Below are positions 8,861 through 18,440 of a DNA stretch of 64,000 bases, piece after piece. The position numbers were made by a program, and so were the translations under genes. Source of the DNA: Microbacterium sp. LWO12-1.2 (lineage in GTDB: Bacteria > Actinomycetota > Actinomycetes > Actinomycetales > Microbacteriaceae); contig NZ_JBEGII010000001.1 of NCBI RefSeq assembly GCF_040675875.1, forward strand, positions 992,001-1,056,000, read 5' to 3'. The notes beneath the pieces were generated by a model that did not search any database, was not told the origin of the DNA, and was given only the letters and a program-made list of their open reading frames with translations. The stretch's first letter is position 1; each line of letters starts with the position of its first letter.

Positions 8861-9910
8861 ATGCCATCACCCGCAGACCGCGAGAAGTCCCTGGAAACAG
8901 CTCTCGCACAGATCGATCGCCAGTTCGGAAAGGGCTCGGTCATGCGGCTGGGCAGCGACGAGCGTGCTCCTGTCGCCGTGATCCCCACCGGATCCATCGC
9001 CCTCGACGTCGCTCTCGGCGTGGGAGGCCTGCCGCGAGGTCGTATCGTCGAGATCTACGGCCCGGAGTCCTCGGGTAAGACCACGTTGACCCTGCACGCG
9101 ATCGCCAACGCACAGCGCGCCGGCGGCATCGCCGCATTCATCGATGCCGAGCACGCGCTCGACCCCGACTACGCGGCGAAGCTCGGAGTCGACATCGACG
9201 CCCTGCTCGTCTCGCAGCCCGATACCGGAGAGCAGGCGCTCGAGATCGCCGACATGCTCGTGCGTTCCGGCGCGATCGACCTGATCGTCATCGACTCGGT
9301 GGCCGCCCTGGTGCCGCGCGCTGAGATCGAGGGAGAGATGGGCGACTCGCACGTCGGTCTCCAGGCTCGCCTCATGTCGCAGGCGCTTCGTAAGCTCACC
9401 GGTGGTCTCAACCAGACCAACACCACAATGATCTTCATCAACCAGCTGCGTGAGAAAATCGGTGTCTTCTTCGGTTCCCCCGAGACGACCGCCGGTGGAA
9501 AGGCGCTGAAGTTCTACGCCTCGGTGCGACTCGACATCCGTCGAATCGAGACGCTGAAGGATGGCACGGAGGCCGTCGGAAACCGCACCCGCGTCAAGGT
9601 CGTGAAGAACAAGATGGCGCCGCCGTTCAAGCAGGCGGAGTTCGACATCCTCTACGGCATCGGTATCTCGCGAGAGGGCAGTCTCATCGACTTCGGCGTC
9701 GAGCACGCCATCGTCAAGAAGTCCGGTTCCTGGTACACCTATGACGGAGACCAGCTGGGACAGGGCAAGGAGAACGCCCGTACGTTCCTGCTGAACAACC
9801 CCGACATCGCGTTGGCGATCGAGACGCAGATCAAGCAGAAGCTCGGCATCGGCCCGCAGGTGGCGGCTGTCGCCTCTGCTGACGAGCTCGCCGAGCGTCG
9901 TCCGGCCTGA
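8861..9910 (+). CDS. recA: Recombinase RecA
   Basis: 349-residue strand-exchange ATPase for homologous recombination and the coprotease for LexA cleavage. It has Walker A GPESSGKT at 67-74, the [22 protein letters not shown] region, loop L2 around [13 protein letters not shown] and the C-terminal acidic/helical part. The start at ATG 8861 follows AGAAGGA at a normal distance; the frame stays open upstream to 8627 but that part is not RecA-like. No intein is present. It ends two bases before recX. Confidence 0.98.
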   Translation: MPSPADREKSLETALAQIDRQFGKGSVMRLGSDERAPVAVIPTGSIALDVALGVGGLPRGRIVEIYGPESSGKTTLTLHAIANAQRAGGIAAFIDAEHALDPDYAAKLGVDIDALLVSQPDTGEQALEIADMLVRSGAIDLIVIDSVAALVPRAEIEGEMGDSHVGLQARLMSQALRKLTGGLNQTNTTMIFINQLREKIGVFFGSPETTAGGKALKFYASVRLDIRRIETLKDGTEAVGNRTRVKVVKNKMAPPFKQAEFDILYGIGISREGSLIDFGVEHAIVKKSGSWYTYDGDQLGQGKENARTFLLNNPDIALAIETQIKQKLGIGPQVAAVASADELAERRPA

Positions 9911-9912
9911 TC

Positions 9913-10839
9913 ATGACTGGTGAGAGCGGGGGCGGACCGCGAGACTCTGATACGCGGCTCGCCCCCGTTATCCCGTTGTTCGGTGGACGGGAAGCTCGAA
10001 CCGCCGATGCGTCGACGGATGCCTCGGTCGGGAGCGCCGCGAAGCGTTTCCCGGCGGGCCAGCATCTCGGGCAGTCAGAAACGAGGTCCTCTCCGGGCTC
10101 AGAGGAGGCGACGAACGCCGCACCGCAGAGGAGCGGTGACGCCGGTCTCTGGCGATCGACGTGGGATGCGTCACTGCCGAGCGGTCGGTCGACAGAGTCC
10201 ACGTCTGACGGCACGCCGAGTGATCGGCATCCCGCCAACGGGGGAGGATCGCCCAAGAATGCCCCACGGTTGCGGGCCTTGGATGGACATGGCGCGCGGG
10301 ACGATGCCGAGTCCGTGGATGGCCCGGACCCGGAGGAGAGCCGGAGGATCGCGGCCGAGAGTCTCGTGAGGAAGCTCAGAGCGCGCTCGTTGTCGATCTC
10401 GGAAGCGCGCACGGTACTGAAGACCCACGGGCTTGATGGTGCCCAGATCGATGACGTGCTCGATGAGTTCACTCGACGCGGATATCTCGATGACGCTGCC
10501 CTCGCCAGCCAACTCGTGGAGTCGGGAACCCAGCGCAAGGGGCAGGGACGCGTTGCGCTGTCCCGTGCACTCGCGCAGCGCGGGATCCCCCGTGACGTGG
10601 TCAACGCGGCGCTCGATGAGTTGCCCGATGACGATGCGGAGCGTGCGCTCGACTTCGCCCGGACCAAAGCACGATCCCTCAGCAGGCTGGAGCCGGAGAC
10701 TGCTCTCCGACGATTGGTAGGGCAGCTGTCGCGCCGCGGGTACAACGGATCCGTGGCGATGACCGCGGCGAAGTCGGCATTGGCTGAGGCGACGTTCGGT
10801 GGACGCCCGACCGGCGTGCGGTTCGTGGATTCCGACTGA
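9913..10839 (+). CDS. recX: Regulatory protein RecX with long N-terminal extension
   Basis: 308 residues. The last ~165 (from ESRRIAAESLVRKLRARSLS) are a standard three-helix-repeat RecX, which caps RecA filaments and restrains recombinase activity. The first ~140 residues are Gly/Ser/Arg/Glu-rich, low complexity and probably disordered. ATG 9913 is only two bases after the recA stop, which supports translational coupling and the long form, since no other well-placed start with a ribosome-binding site appears near the RecX domain. Confidence 0.88.
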   Translation: MTGESGGGPRDSDTRLAPVIPLFGGREARTADASTDASVGSAAKRFPAGQHLGQSETRSSPGSEEATNAAPQRSGDAGLWRSTWDASLPSGRSTESTSDGTPSDRHPANGGGSPKNAPRLRALDGHGARDDAESVDGPDPEESRRIAAESLVRKLRARSLSISEARTVLKTHGLDGAQIDDVLDEFTRRGYLDDAALASQLVESGTQRKGQGRVALSRALAQRGIPRDVVNAALDELPDDDAERALDFARTKARSLSRLEPETALRRLVGQLSRRGYNGSVAMTAAKSALAEATFGGRPTGVRFVDSD

Positions 10840-10874
10840 CGCCTCCGCCGCGCTGATCCAGGCGATCACGCTCG

Positions 10875-10880
10875 TACAAT
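10875..10880 (+). promoter_or_regulatory. -10 element of miaB
   Basis: TACAAT, close to the TATAAT consensus, lies nine bases before ATG 10890 and three before ATG 10884. A start of transcription seven bases downstream favours ATG 10890. Confidence 0.5.
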
Positions 10881-10889
10881 GGGATGATC

Positions 10890-12437
10890 ATGACTATCCC
10901 GCGCAGCGAACCGACGATCATCACCGCCTCGTCGGCAGCCGTCGACGTCGACGGCCGACAGCGATCCTACGAAGTGCGAACCTTCGGGTGCCAGATGAAC
11001 GTGCACGACTCTGAGCGATTGTCCGGTTCGCTCGAGAGCGCAGGCTATACGCGTGCAGAGCCCGGGACCGAGGCGGACGTCGTCATCATCAACACGTGCG
11101 CTGTGCGTGACAACGCCGCGGGCAAGCTCTACGGGACGCTCGGTCAACTCGCTGGGGTCAAGCGGCGCAAGGACGGCATGCAGATCGCCGTGGGCGGTTG
11201 TCTCGCTCAGATGGACAAGCAGGCCGTGCTCGACAAGGCGCCATGGGTGGACGTCGTCTTCGGGACGCACAACATGGGCTCGCTGCCGGGTCTTCTCGAG
11301 CGCGCGCGCCACAACGGCGAGGCTGAGCTCGAGATCCTCGAGGCGCTGGAGGTGTTCCCGTCGACGCTTCCCACGAAGCGGGACGCCGCCCACAGTGGAT
11401 GGGTATCGATCTCGGTGGGCTGCAACAACACCTGTACGTTCTGCATCGTGCCGAGCCTGCGCGGTAAGGAGAAGGACCGTCGCCCCGGTGACATCCTGAA
11501 CGAGATCCGATTGTTGGTCGAAGACGGCGCCCTCGAAGTCACCCTTCTGGGCCAGAACGTCAACTCCTACGGCGTCGAATTCGGTGATCGCCAGGCATTC
11601 GGCAAGCTCCTGCGCGCCGCAGGGGAGATCGACGGGCTCGAGCGCATCCGCTTCACCAGCCCGCATCCGGCAGCCTTCACGGACGACGTCATCGATGCGA
11701 TGGCTGAGACGCCCAACGTCATGCCGCAGCTGCACATGCCGCTGCAGTCCGGAAGCGACCGCATCCTCAAGGCGATGCGGCGCTCTTACCGGAGCGACCG
11801 CTTCCTCGGGATTCTCGACCGTGTGCGTGAGCGCATTCCGCACGCGTCGATCACGACCGACATCATCGTGGGCTTCCCCGGCGAGACCGAAGAAGACTTC
11901 CAGGACACCATGCGTGTCGTCGAACAGGCACGATTCTCCGGCGCCTTCACGTTCCAGTACTCCATCCGTGAGGGCACCCCCGCCGCCACCATGGAAGACC
12001 AGGTGCCGAAGGAGATCGTCCAGGAACGCTACAACCGGCTGATCGCGCTGCAGGAGCGCATCTCGCTCGAGGAGAGCCAGAAGCAGATCGGTCGCGAGGT
12101 CGAGGTGCTGGTCTCGACCGGCGAGGGCAAGAAGGATGCCGCGACGAATCGTCTGACCGGTCGCGCTCAGGACAACCGTCTTGTGCACTTCCAGGTCCCC
12201 GAGGGATCGGATCTTCCCCGTCCTGGCGACGTGGTCACCGTGACGATCACGCATGCGGCTCCGTTCCACCTGCTCGCCGATGATCCGACCGGCCGTCCGC
12301 TGCAGATCCGTCGCACCCGCGGCGGAGACGCCTGGGATCGTGCTCAGGCGGAGTCCTGCGCGGTGCCGGCACCGGCAAGCGACGGCGGACCGCGCGCTGT
12401 ATCACTCGGGCTCCCGACGCTGCGCGTCGGAGTGTGA
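10890..12437 (+). CDS. miaB: tRNA-2-methylthio-N6-dimethylallyladenosine synthase MiaB
   Basis: 515-residue radical-SAM methylthiotransferase acting on A37 of tRNAs reading UNN codons, downstream of MiaA. The N-terminal MTTase domain carries three cluster cysteines (GCQMN, NTCAVR, GGCLAQ). The radical-SAM CxxxCxxC is at C178, C182 and C185 (CNNTCTFC), and a C-terminal TRAM domain follows. Two ATGs are possible (10884, 10890). I prefer 10890 because the TACAAT box would place the transcription start after 10884. The stop overlaps the GTG start of miaA, so the two modification enzymes are coupled. Confidence 0.94.
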   Translation: MTIPRSEPTIITASSAAVDVDGRQRSYEVRTFGCQMNVHDSERLSGSLESAGYTRAEPGTEADVVIINTCAVRDNAAGKLYGTLGQLAGVKRRKDGMQIAVGGCLAQMDKQAVLDKAPWVDVVFGTHNMGSLPGLLERARHNGEAELEILEALEVFPSTLPTKRDAAHSGWVSISVGCNNTCTFCIVPSLRGKEKDRRPGDILNEIRLLVEDGALEVTLLGQNVNSYGVEFGDRQAFGKLLRAAGEIDGLERIRFTSPHPAAFTDDVIDAMAETPNVMPQLHMPLQSGSDRILKAMRRSYRSDRFLGILDRVRERIPHASITTDIIVGFPGETEEDFQDTMRVVEQARFSGAFTFQYSIREGTPAATMEDQVPKEIVQERYNRLIALQERISLEESQKQIGREVEVLVSTGEGKKDAATNRLTGRAQDNRLVHFQVPEGSDLPRPGDVVTVTITHAAPFHLLADDPTGRPLQIRRTRGGDAWDRAQAESCAVPAPASDGGPRAVSLGLPTLRVGV

Positions 12438-13378
12438 ACGCGATCCCTGAGCGCGAACCGCTGATGGTGTCGGCGCCTCGTCTCTGGGCGGTCGTCGGTG
12501 CGACAGGTACCGGAAAGAGCGACCTCGCGCTCGACCTCGCAGAAGCTCTGCGCGAGCGCGGAAACCACGCCGAGATCGTGAACGCCGACGCGATGCAGCT
12601 GTATCGAGGGATGGACATCGGCACGGCGAAGCTGAACCTTGAAGAGCGTCGGGGCATCCCGCACCACCTCTTCGACGTGAGAGAGGTCGAGCAGGAGGCC
12701 GCAGTGGCCTGGTATCAGCCGCTCGCTCGTGAAGCGGTCTCCGGGATCCATGAGCGCGGCGGCGATGCGATCCTCGTCGGCGGGTCCGGTCTGTACGTCT
12801 CGAGCGTCATCTACGACTTCCAGTTCCCTCCGCGTGATCCGGAGGTGCGCGTGCGACTGGAGCGCGAACTGGAAGAGCAAGGTGTCGCTGCGCTGCTCGA
12901 CCGTATCCGTGCTCTTGATCCAGAAACCGCGGCGCGCATCGATCCGCGTAACGACCGCCGCGTGGTCCGCGCGCTGGAAGTACTCGAACAGGGCGGCGAG
13001 AACCACGGCGCAGCATTGCCCGCGCAACCGGTGTTGTGGCGCCCACACACGCGGCTGATCGGCATGCACGTCGACAGGCCGGAACTGGTCGAGCGGCTCG
13101 ACGCACGAGTCGAACGGATGTGGGAGTCCGGCCTTCTCGACGAGGTAGCGGGGCTGCGAGAGCAGGGCCTTGAGCGCGGAGTCACGGCGCGGCGTGCGAT
13201 CGGTTACGCGCAAGCCCTGGGCCAACTCGAGGGTCGACTCACGCGCGCGGAGGCAATCGCCGAGACACAGGCGCTCACCCGCCGCTATGCCCGTCGCCAG
13301 GTGTCGTGGTTCAAACGGTACGGCGGGCTCGAATGGCAGCGGCCGCCGGTTGACGTGCGCTCGCTTCTCGAAGGCTGA
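12434..13378 (+). CDS. miaA: tRNA dimethylallyltransferase MiaA
   Basis: 314-residue enzyme that adds dimethylallyl to N6 of A37, making the substrate of MiaB. It shows the P-loop GATGTGKS at 22-29, [31 protein letters not shown] and the late RQVSWFKR motif. GTG 12434 overlaps the miaB stop (GTGA) and is taken as the start; ATG 12464 would remove ten non-conserved residues and lacks a ribosome-binding site. Confidence 0.94.
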   Translation: MNAIPEREPLMVSAPRLWAVVGATGTGKSDLALDLAEALRERGNHAEIVNADAMQLYRGMDIGTAKLNLEERRGIPHHLFDVREVEQEAAVAWYQPLAREAVSGIHERGGDAILVGGSGLYVSSVIYDFQFPPRDPEVRVRLERELEEQGVAALLDRIRALDPETAARIDPRNDRRVVRALEVLEQGGENHGAALPAQPVLWRPHTRLIGMHVDRPELVERLDARVERMWESGLLDEVAGLREQGLERGVTARRAIGYAQALGQLEGRLTRAEAIAETQALTRRYARRQVSWFKRYGGLEWQRPPVDVRSLLEG

Positions 13379-13416
13379 GGCCTGCCGATGTCGGTGGCCC
13401 CTGCGACGCTGGGACC

Positions 13417-13947
13417 ATGACCACGTACTACTACACGGCGTCCAGCCTGGACGGTTTCATCGCGACCCCTGAGCACTCGCTGGAGTGGCTGCTGAAGCAG
13501 GACATCGATCACGAGGGCCCGATGGCATATGCGGCGTTCGAGAAGGGCGTCGGTGCGCTCGCGATGGGCGCCTCGACGTACGAGTGGCTGCTCCGCAACC
13601 AAGGCGACGAACCGTGGCCGTACGTGCAGCCGACCTGGGTCTTCACGCACCGGGAACTCCCCGCCCCGGAGGGAGCGGATGTCCGATTCGTCCAGGACGA
13701 TGTGCGCAGGGTGCACAGCGAGATGGTCGCCGCGGCGGGGGAGCAGGGCGTCTGGATCGTCGGCGGGGGAGACCTCGCCGGACAGTTCGCCGACGCCGAC
13801 CTCGTCGACGAGGTCTGGGTGCAGTTCGCACCTGTCACGCTGGGCGCTGGCTCTCCGCTGCTGCCACGTGCTCTCGAGCTCGAGCTGATCGAGGTGGCAA
13901 GGAACCGCAGCTTCCTCTGTGGCCGCTACCGCGTGACGCGGGTATGA
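13417..13947 (+). CDS. Dihydrofolate reductase family protein (RibD C-terminal-like)
   Basis: 176 residues with the DHFR/RibD-C fold: TASSLDGFIAT at the start, MGASTYEWL (cofactor region), PTWVFTHR, and VWIVGGGDLAGQF for NADPH binding, ending with a strand that packs GRYRVTRV. These stand-alone proteins are NADPH-dependent reductases of unknown substrate, not housekeeping FolA. A GACGCT hexamer six bases before ATG 13417 resembles the leaderless -10 pattern nearby but breaks the TA rule. Confidence 0.8.
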   Translation: MTTYYYTASSLDGFIATPEHSLEWLLKQDIDHEGPMAYAAFEKGVGALAMGASTYEWLLRNQGDEPWPYVQPTWVFTHRELPAPEGADVRFVQDDVRRVHSEMVAAAGEQGVWIVGGGDLAGQFADADLVDEVWVQFAPVTLGAGSPLLPRALELELIEVARNRSFLCGRYRVTRV

Positions 13948-14003
13948 CCGTGCTCTCTTAGACTCGTGAGTCGGTGCCGATGGTTACGCGAGGAGGGAGA
14001 GGC

Positions 14004-14445
14004 GTGGAGTGGACCATTCGTGCGTTCCAAGATGGTGACACAGAACCCGTGGTGGCTCTGTGGCATGAGGCTGGTCTGACCAGGCCCTGGAACGACCCTC
14101 ACCTCGACATCGCGCGCAAGCGCTCCGTGCAACCGGAGCTGTTCCTGGTCGCCGCGCTCCCTACGCAGGGGAGCCCTGAGGGAGCGACTGTGATCGGGAG
14201 TGTGATGGCAGGGTACGACGGTCATCGGGGCTGGCTGTACTACCTCGCGACGGCAGAGTCCGTGCGTGGACGCGGAGTTGCTCGCGCGCTCGTGCACGAA
14301 GCGGCTCCTGGAGGAGATGGGATGCCCGAAGGTGCAACTCATGGTGCGGGAAGGGAATGAGGCGGTCCTCGGGTTCTATGACGCGCTCGGCTATGAGCGC
14401 TTCACGGTTGCGAACACGGGGAAGCGCCTCGTCGCCGACGCCTAG
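14004..14445 (+). pseudogene. GNAT acetyltransferase with a frameshift
   Basis: The first part (GTG 14004, AGGAGGGAG site upstream) reads VEWTIRAFQDGDTEPVVALWHEAGLTRPWNDP and continues to RGRGVARALVHEA, the acetyl-CoA-binding loop of a GNAT enzyme. At about 14290-14302 homology jumps to the +1 frame, where RLLEEMGCPKVQLMVREGNE runs on through FYDALGYERF to TAG at 14443-14445. Unshifted, frame one ends at 14360 with unrelated residues. No slippery heptamer is visible, so this is either a real one-base insertion (or two-base loss) or a sequence error. The intact relatives are about 145 residues. Confidence 0.8.
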
Positions 14446-14455
14446 CCGAGATCCC

Positions 14456-14461
14456 TAGACT
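14456..14461 (+). promoter_or_regulatory. -10 element of dapF (leaderless start)
   Basis: TAGACT is six bases before ATG 14468 and no Shine-Dalgarno sequence is present. Confidence 0.5.
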
Positions 14462-14467
14462 GGGCTG

Positions 14468-15340
14468 ATGGTCGCATTCACCAAGGGACATGGCACCGGC
14501 AACGACTTCATCATCATCGCGGACGCGGATGGGGAACTCGATCTGAGCCCGGAGCAGGTCGCCGTTCTGTGCGACCGTCACTTCGGGATCGGTGCGGACG
14601 GTGTGCTCCGGGTCGTGCGATCATCGGCCATCCCGGAGGGCGCAGCCATACTGGCCGAGGAGCCCGACGCCGAATGGTTCATGGACTACCGCAATGCGGA
14701 CGGTTCGATCGCGGAGATGTGTGGCAACGGCATCCGTGTCTTCGTGCATTTCCTGCTTCGCTCAGGTCTCGCAGAGATCGAACCGGGATCGACGTTGCCG
14801 ATCGGGACCAGGGCTGGAGTGCGCGACGTGACCAAGAGCGAGTCCGGCTACCAGGTGGACCTCGGGCGCTGGCGACTGTCGGGCGGCGAACCGTTGGTGA
14901 AGGCGGACGGACTCACGATCACGCGTCCTGGCATCGGTATCGATGTCGGCAACCCGCACGTCGTGGTGGCTCTCGCATCGGAGGTCGAGCTCGCCTCGCT
15001 CGAACTGCACCGCGCCCCTGAGCTGGATCCGGCGCCGCCCGCCGGCGCCAACGTGGAGTTCGTGGTTCCCGGCGACCCGCTGGTGCGCGACGGCATCGGC
15101 CATGTGCGTATGCGGGTCAGCGAGCGCGGTGTCGGCGAGACCCTCAGTTGCGGCACGGGCGTGGCCGCGACCGCGCTGGCCGTTCGCTACTGGGCGGGCG
15201 AGGCTGCGCCGGACAATTGGCGCGTGGAGGTTCCCGGTGGCACCCTCGGCGTCCGGATGTTCCCCGCGGAGGACGGCGAACACGTTGCGCTCTCCGGCCC
15301 GGCCCAGCTCGTCTTCCACGGCGAGGTCGAGCTGATCTGA
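14468..15340 (+). CDS. dapF: Diaminopimelate epimerase
   Basis: 290-residue cofactor-independent racemase converting LL- to meso-diaminopimelate for lysine and peptidoglycan. Both catalytic cysteines are present: C85 in AEMCGNGIR and C228 in [11 protein letters not shown]. The N-terminal KGHGTGNDF segment is typical. It complements dapA 13 kb upstream. Its 3' end is convergent with a methyltransferase gene 40 bp away. Confidence 0.96.
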   Translation: MVAFTKGHGTGNDFIIIADADGELDLSPEQVAVLCDRHFGIGADGVLRVVRSSAIPEGAAILAEEPDAEWFMDYRNADGSIAEMCGNGIRVFVHFLLRSGLAEIEPGSTLPIGTRAGVRDVTKSESGYQVDLGRWRLSGGEPLVKADGLTITRPGIGIDVGNPHVVVALASEVELASLELHRAPELDPAPPAGANVEFVVPGDPLVRDGIGHVRMRVSERGVGETLSCGTGVAATALAVRYWAGEAAPDNWRVEVPGGTLGVRMFPAEDGEHVALSGPAQLVFHGEVELI

Positions 15341-15380
15341 TGTCGACGCCGCGGTGCTTTTTGCCGCCGCCGCGCGAGGC

Positions 15381-16022
15381 TCAGCTGAGGGTGATCGGCT
15401 CTGTCGGCGGGCTGCCGTGCTTGCGCACCTTCAGCACGCGGTAGCCTTTGGCCGTCGTGGTGCGGAAGACGCTGTACCCGGGATGGAACGTCGCCCCGAT
15501 CCACCGCTGCAGCGAATCGGCGCCGAGGTTGCGCTGGACGACGAGCCAGGCGTCGCTGCGTTCGTCGAGTCGGGGGATCCACCGTTCGAGCAGACCGTGC
15601 AGCTCGTTCTTGCCGACCCGGATGGGCGGGTTGGAGCGAATGGTGCGGAAAGTCACCTCGGCGGGAACATCATCGGGCAGCGATGCGTTGACATTGGTGA
15701 GTCCGAGCGCTGCCGCATTGCGCCGAACCAGATCGAGCGCACGCTCGTTCACGTCGATGGCCCATACCGTCGCGTGCGGTGCGGCTATGGCCATCGACAG
15801 CGTGATGGGACCCCATCCGCTGCCGAGGTCGAGAAGATGGCCTCCCGGTGGCACCGGAGGCATGTTGGCGAGAAGCACTGCGGTGCCGGCATCCAGACGA
15901 TCCGGGCTGAAGACGCCTCCCGCAGTGGTGACGTCCAGCTCTCGGCCCGCGAGCGTCACATGGATCGCACGCAGGTTCTCAGGACTTGCCGGGGCCGCAG
16001 TGAAGTAGTGGTCGGACCCCAT
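15381..16022 (-). CDS. Class I SAM methyltransferase, RsmC/RlmG-like
   Basis: 213 residues. Starts MGSDHYFTAAPAS, then has a glycine-rich SAM motif I LLDLGSGWGPITL, and ends with the N6/N2-guanine methyltransferase signature SNPPIRVGK (NPP[FY] type). This matches the single-domain actinobacterial relatives of the 16S rRNA m2G1207 enzyme RsmC, which lack its N-terminal duplicate. rRNA guanine methylation is therefore likely, but the exact site is inferred. ATG 16022 is set by the conserved start and by a TACGCT box six bases upstream. Confidence 0.82.
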   Translation of the reverse strand: MGSDHYFTAAPASPENLRAIHVTLAGRELDVTTAGGVFSPDRLDAGTAVLLANMPPVPPGGHLLDLGSGWGPITLSMAIAAPHATVWAIDVNERALDLVRRNAAALGLTNVNASLPDDVPAEVTFRTIRSNPPIRVGKNELHGLLERWIPRLDERSDAWLVVQRNLGADSLQRWIGATFHPGYSVFRTTTAKGYRVLKVRKHGSPPTEPITLS

Positions 16023-16028
16023 ACGGTG

Positions 16029-16034
16029 AGCGTA
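16029..16034 (-). promoter_or_regulatory. -10 element of the RsmC-like gene (leaderless start)
   Basis: On the minus strand TACGCT is followed by six bases and ATG (16022). It is back to back with the hflX promoter region (16035-16090). Confidence 0.5.
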
Positions 16035-16090
16035 CCGGAGAGCGGGGGCTAAGGTTAAGGCTCGCAACAAAAGCCAGAGATAAGGAACGG

Positions 16091-17596
16091 ATGACGGATA
16101 CCACGACACCCTCCACGGGCGACGACGCGATGGATCGTGTGCTCGCCCACGCGGAGCCGCGCACAGAGGTACGCACGTTCGGCGCCGCACAGGCGTTGCA
16201 GGACGAATCGACCGCTGCGCACTCCACGACTGACGGCAACCAGTGGGATCTCGAAGATCGGCACGCTCTTCGCCGTGTCGGCGGGCTGTCCACGGAGCTG
16301 GAAGACGTCACCGAGGTCGAGTACCGTCAGCTGCGCCTGGAGAACGTCGTCCTGGTCGGGGTGTACCCGCAGGGCGCCCAGGAGGATGCGGAGAACTCGC
16401 TGCGCGAACTCGCCGCGTTGGCCGAGACCGCTGGCGCCGTCGTACTCGATGGGGTGCTGCAGCGCCGCCCGCACCCGGACGCCGCGACCTATCTCGGTCG
16501 GGGCAAGGCCCAAGAACTCAAGGACATCGTCGCCGCAGTCGGTGCCGACACGGTGATCGCCGACACGGAGCTGGCCCCGAGCCAGCGTCGTGCGCTGGAG
16601 GATGTGGTGAAGGTCAAGGTCATCGACCGCACCACCGTGATCCTCGACATCTTCAGCCAGCACGCGAAGAGCCGCGAGGGCAAGGCCCAGGTCGAGCTCG
16701 CGCAGCTCGAGTACCTGCTCCCGCGTCTGCGCGGCTGGGGTGACTCCATGAGCCGCCAGGCCGGTGGCCAGGTCGGCGCCGGTGGTGCCGGTATGGGTTC
16801 CCGCGGTCCTGGTGAGACGAAGATCGAACTCGATCGTCGACGCATCCGCACGAAGATGGCGCTGCTGCGCCGGCAGATCCGTGACTATGCGCCGGCACGA
16901 GAGGCCAAGCGCGCCGAGCGCAAGCGCAACACGATCCCCTCCGTGGCGATCGCCGGCTACACGAACGCGGGCAAGTCCAGTCTGCTGAACGCGCTCACGA
17001 GCGCCGGCGTGCTCGTCGAGAACGCACTGTTCGCGACGCTCGACGCCACGGTGCGGCGGTCAGAGACTGCCGACGGCCGCGTCTACACGATCACCGACAC
17101 CGTCGGGTTCGTGCGGAACCTGCCTCACCAGCTCGTCGAGGCATTCCGCTCGACTCTGGAAGAGGTCGGAGATGCCGACGTCGTGCTCCACGTCGTCGAC
17201 GGCTCGCACCCTGACCCGGCGGGTCAGCTGCAGACTGTCCGCGATGTGATGGGTGATGTCGGCGTGCGTGACATGCCGGAGATCGTGGTCTTCAACAAGG
17301 CTGACCTGATTCCCGACGATGAGCGTCTCGTGCTGCGGGGCCTCGAGCCGCGTGCGCACTTCGTCTCCTCGCGTTCCGGCGAGGGCATCGCTGAGCTGCG
17401 CTCAGCGATCGAAGAGGCGCTGCCGAAGCCTGCCGTCGAGGTGCACGCGGTCGTTCCGTACGATCGGGGTGACCTGGTCGCGGCGATCCACGAGACCGGG
17501 ATGCTGCTCTCCGTGCAGCATCAAGAGGACGGCACCGCCGTGCACGCCCGAGTGTCCGAGCGTCTGGCCGCAGAACTGGCTCCGTTCGCTCGTTGA
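16091..17596 (+). CDS. hflX: Ribosome-associated GTPase HflX
   Basis: 501-residue translational GTPase that splits stalled or heat-damaged 70S ribosomes. The N-terminal HflX domain carries YLGRGKAQEL; a Gly-rich linker (GGQVGAGGAGMGSRGPGETK) leads to the G domain with G1 GYTNAGKSS at 289-297, DTVGF (G3) and NKAD (G4). A C-terminal domain follows. ATG 16091 has an AAGGAA site. About 75 N-terminal residues before the HflX core are acidic and poorly conserved, common in actinobacteria. Confidence 0.93.
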   Translation: MTDTTTPSTGDDAMDRVLAHAEPRTEVRTFGAAQALQDESTAAHSTTDGNQWDLEDRHALRRVGGLSTELEDVTEVEYRQLRLENVVLVGVYPQGAQEDAENSLRELAALAETAGAVVLDGVLQRRPHPDAATYLGRGKAQELKDIVAAVGADTVIADTELAPSQRRALEDVVKVKVIDRTTVILDIFSQHAKSREGKAQVELAQLEYLLPRLRGWGDSMSRQAGGQVGAGGAGMGSRGPGETKIELDRRRIRTKMALLRRQIRDYAPAREAKRAERKRNTIPSVAIAGYTNAGKSSLLNALTSAGVLVENALFATLDATVRRSETADGRVYTITDTVGFVRNLPHQLVEAFRSTLEEVGDADVVLHVVDGSHPDPAGQLQTVRDVMGDVGVRDMPEIVVFNKADLIPDDERLVLRGLEPRAHFVSSRSGEGIAELRSAIEEALPKPAVEVHAVVPYDRGDLVAAIHETGMLLSVQHQEDGTAVHARVSERLAAELAPFAR

Positions 17597-17640
17597 CGGT
17601 CGTCGTTCACCGTGCCCGACGGGCGAACTGGTCCGGCGCG

Positions 17641-18303
17641 TCACCGCGCGACGAAACGGGCCTCCACCGTCGCGGCGACCGTGAGTTCTTCCGGCTCGTA
17701 CTCCATCGCCGGCGCTGAGTCGGCGGCGAATGCGCCTGCGCGTGCCTTCATCAGGGGAACACCGGGGGACGGCTGCCCGCTCGAGATGAGTCCGACATCC
17801 GCGATCTCCAACGGAGTGACCGTCGAAAGCCCGAGGGCACCGGCGTAGGCCTCGGCGCGAGTGACGGCGACGCCGACGGCGGTTGCAGCGACCTCGCGCT
17901 CGACGCGATCCCGCGTGGTCGGCGTCAGGTGCCAGTCCACCCATCCGACCTCGACGCCGTCCCACGCGGAGATGTCGGAGACCCAGATGGAGAGCTCGGA
18001 TGCTTCGGTGAACGTCGCCGTGAAGTCGATGCTCGCGTAGTAGACGGGCACGAGCCGCTTGCCCTCGTTGTTCCAGGGGCGCTCGGCGCGCACGGAGAGC
18101 CTCTTGCTCGACCAGTCCACCACGACAGCCGTCTCGGCGCGCTCCGTGATGCTCTCGCGCACCGGTTCGCTGAGCCGCATCACATCATCGACGACAGAAC
18201 CTCGCTCCGGACCTTCGGAGCGGACGGTGACGCGGATGGTGGCACGTTCCGGGGCGATGCGGGCCTCATGCTCCCCGCGGACGGTGATGGTGACTTCGCT
18301 CAT
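17641..18303 (-). CDS. SIMPL domain (DUF541) protein
   Basis: 220-residue protein of the SIMPL/DUF541 family (MSEVTITVRGEHEARIAPERATIRVTV...). The family forms beta-rich oligomers. Members are often exported, but this one has no signal peptide and looks cytoplasmic. Its role is unknown; family names come from an interleukin-1 receptor signalling protein. It is convergent with hflX and divergent from ssrA. ATG 18303 is supported by a leaderless -10 box. Confidence 0.75.
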   Translation of the reverse strand: MSEVTITVRGEHEARIAPERATIRVTVRSEGPERGSVVDDVMRLSEPVRESITERAETAVVVDWSSKRLSVRAERPWNNEGKRLVPVYYASIDFTATFTEASELSIWVSDISAWDGVEVGWVDWHLTPTTRDRVEREVAATAVGVAVTRAEAYAGALGLSTVTPLEIADVGLISSGQPSPGVPLMKARAGAFAADSAPAMEYEPEELTVAATVEARFVAR

Positions 18304-18309
18304 GCGCCG

Positions 18310-18315
18310 ACTCTA
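18310..18315 (-). promoter_or_regulatory. -10 element of SIMPL-domain gene (leaderless start)
   Basis: Minus-strand TAGAGT, six bases, then ATG at 18303. Confidence 0.5.
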
Positions 18316-18440
18316 CGCCAGCGGGGCGCGGGAATGGCGGGCGGCCGGAATCCGTTGTATTCTGTAATGCTTGGGTCGTTCAACGATTCAAGAGACACAA
18401 CTCCACAGTGCGACAGCGGCTCCTTCGAGAGAAGGACCAC

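Noticed and set aside
9831..10745. Minus-strand open frame opposite recX
   Set aside because: Ser/Arg-rich shadow of the low-complexity recX 5' part; no start signal.
14286..14302. Programmed frameshift in the GNAT gene
   Set aside because: No slippery heptamer, no downstream pseudoknot or internal Shine-Dalgarno stimulator that I can see; decay or sequence error is simpler.
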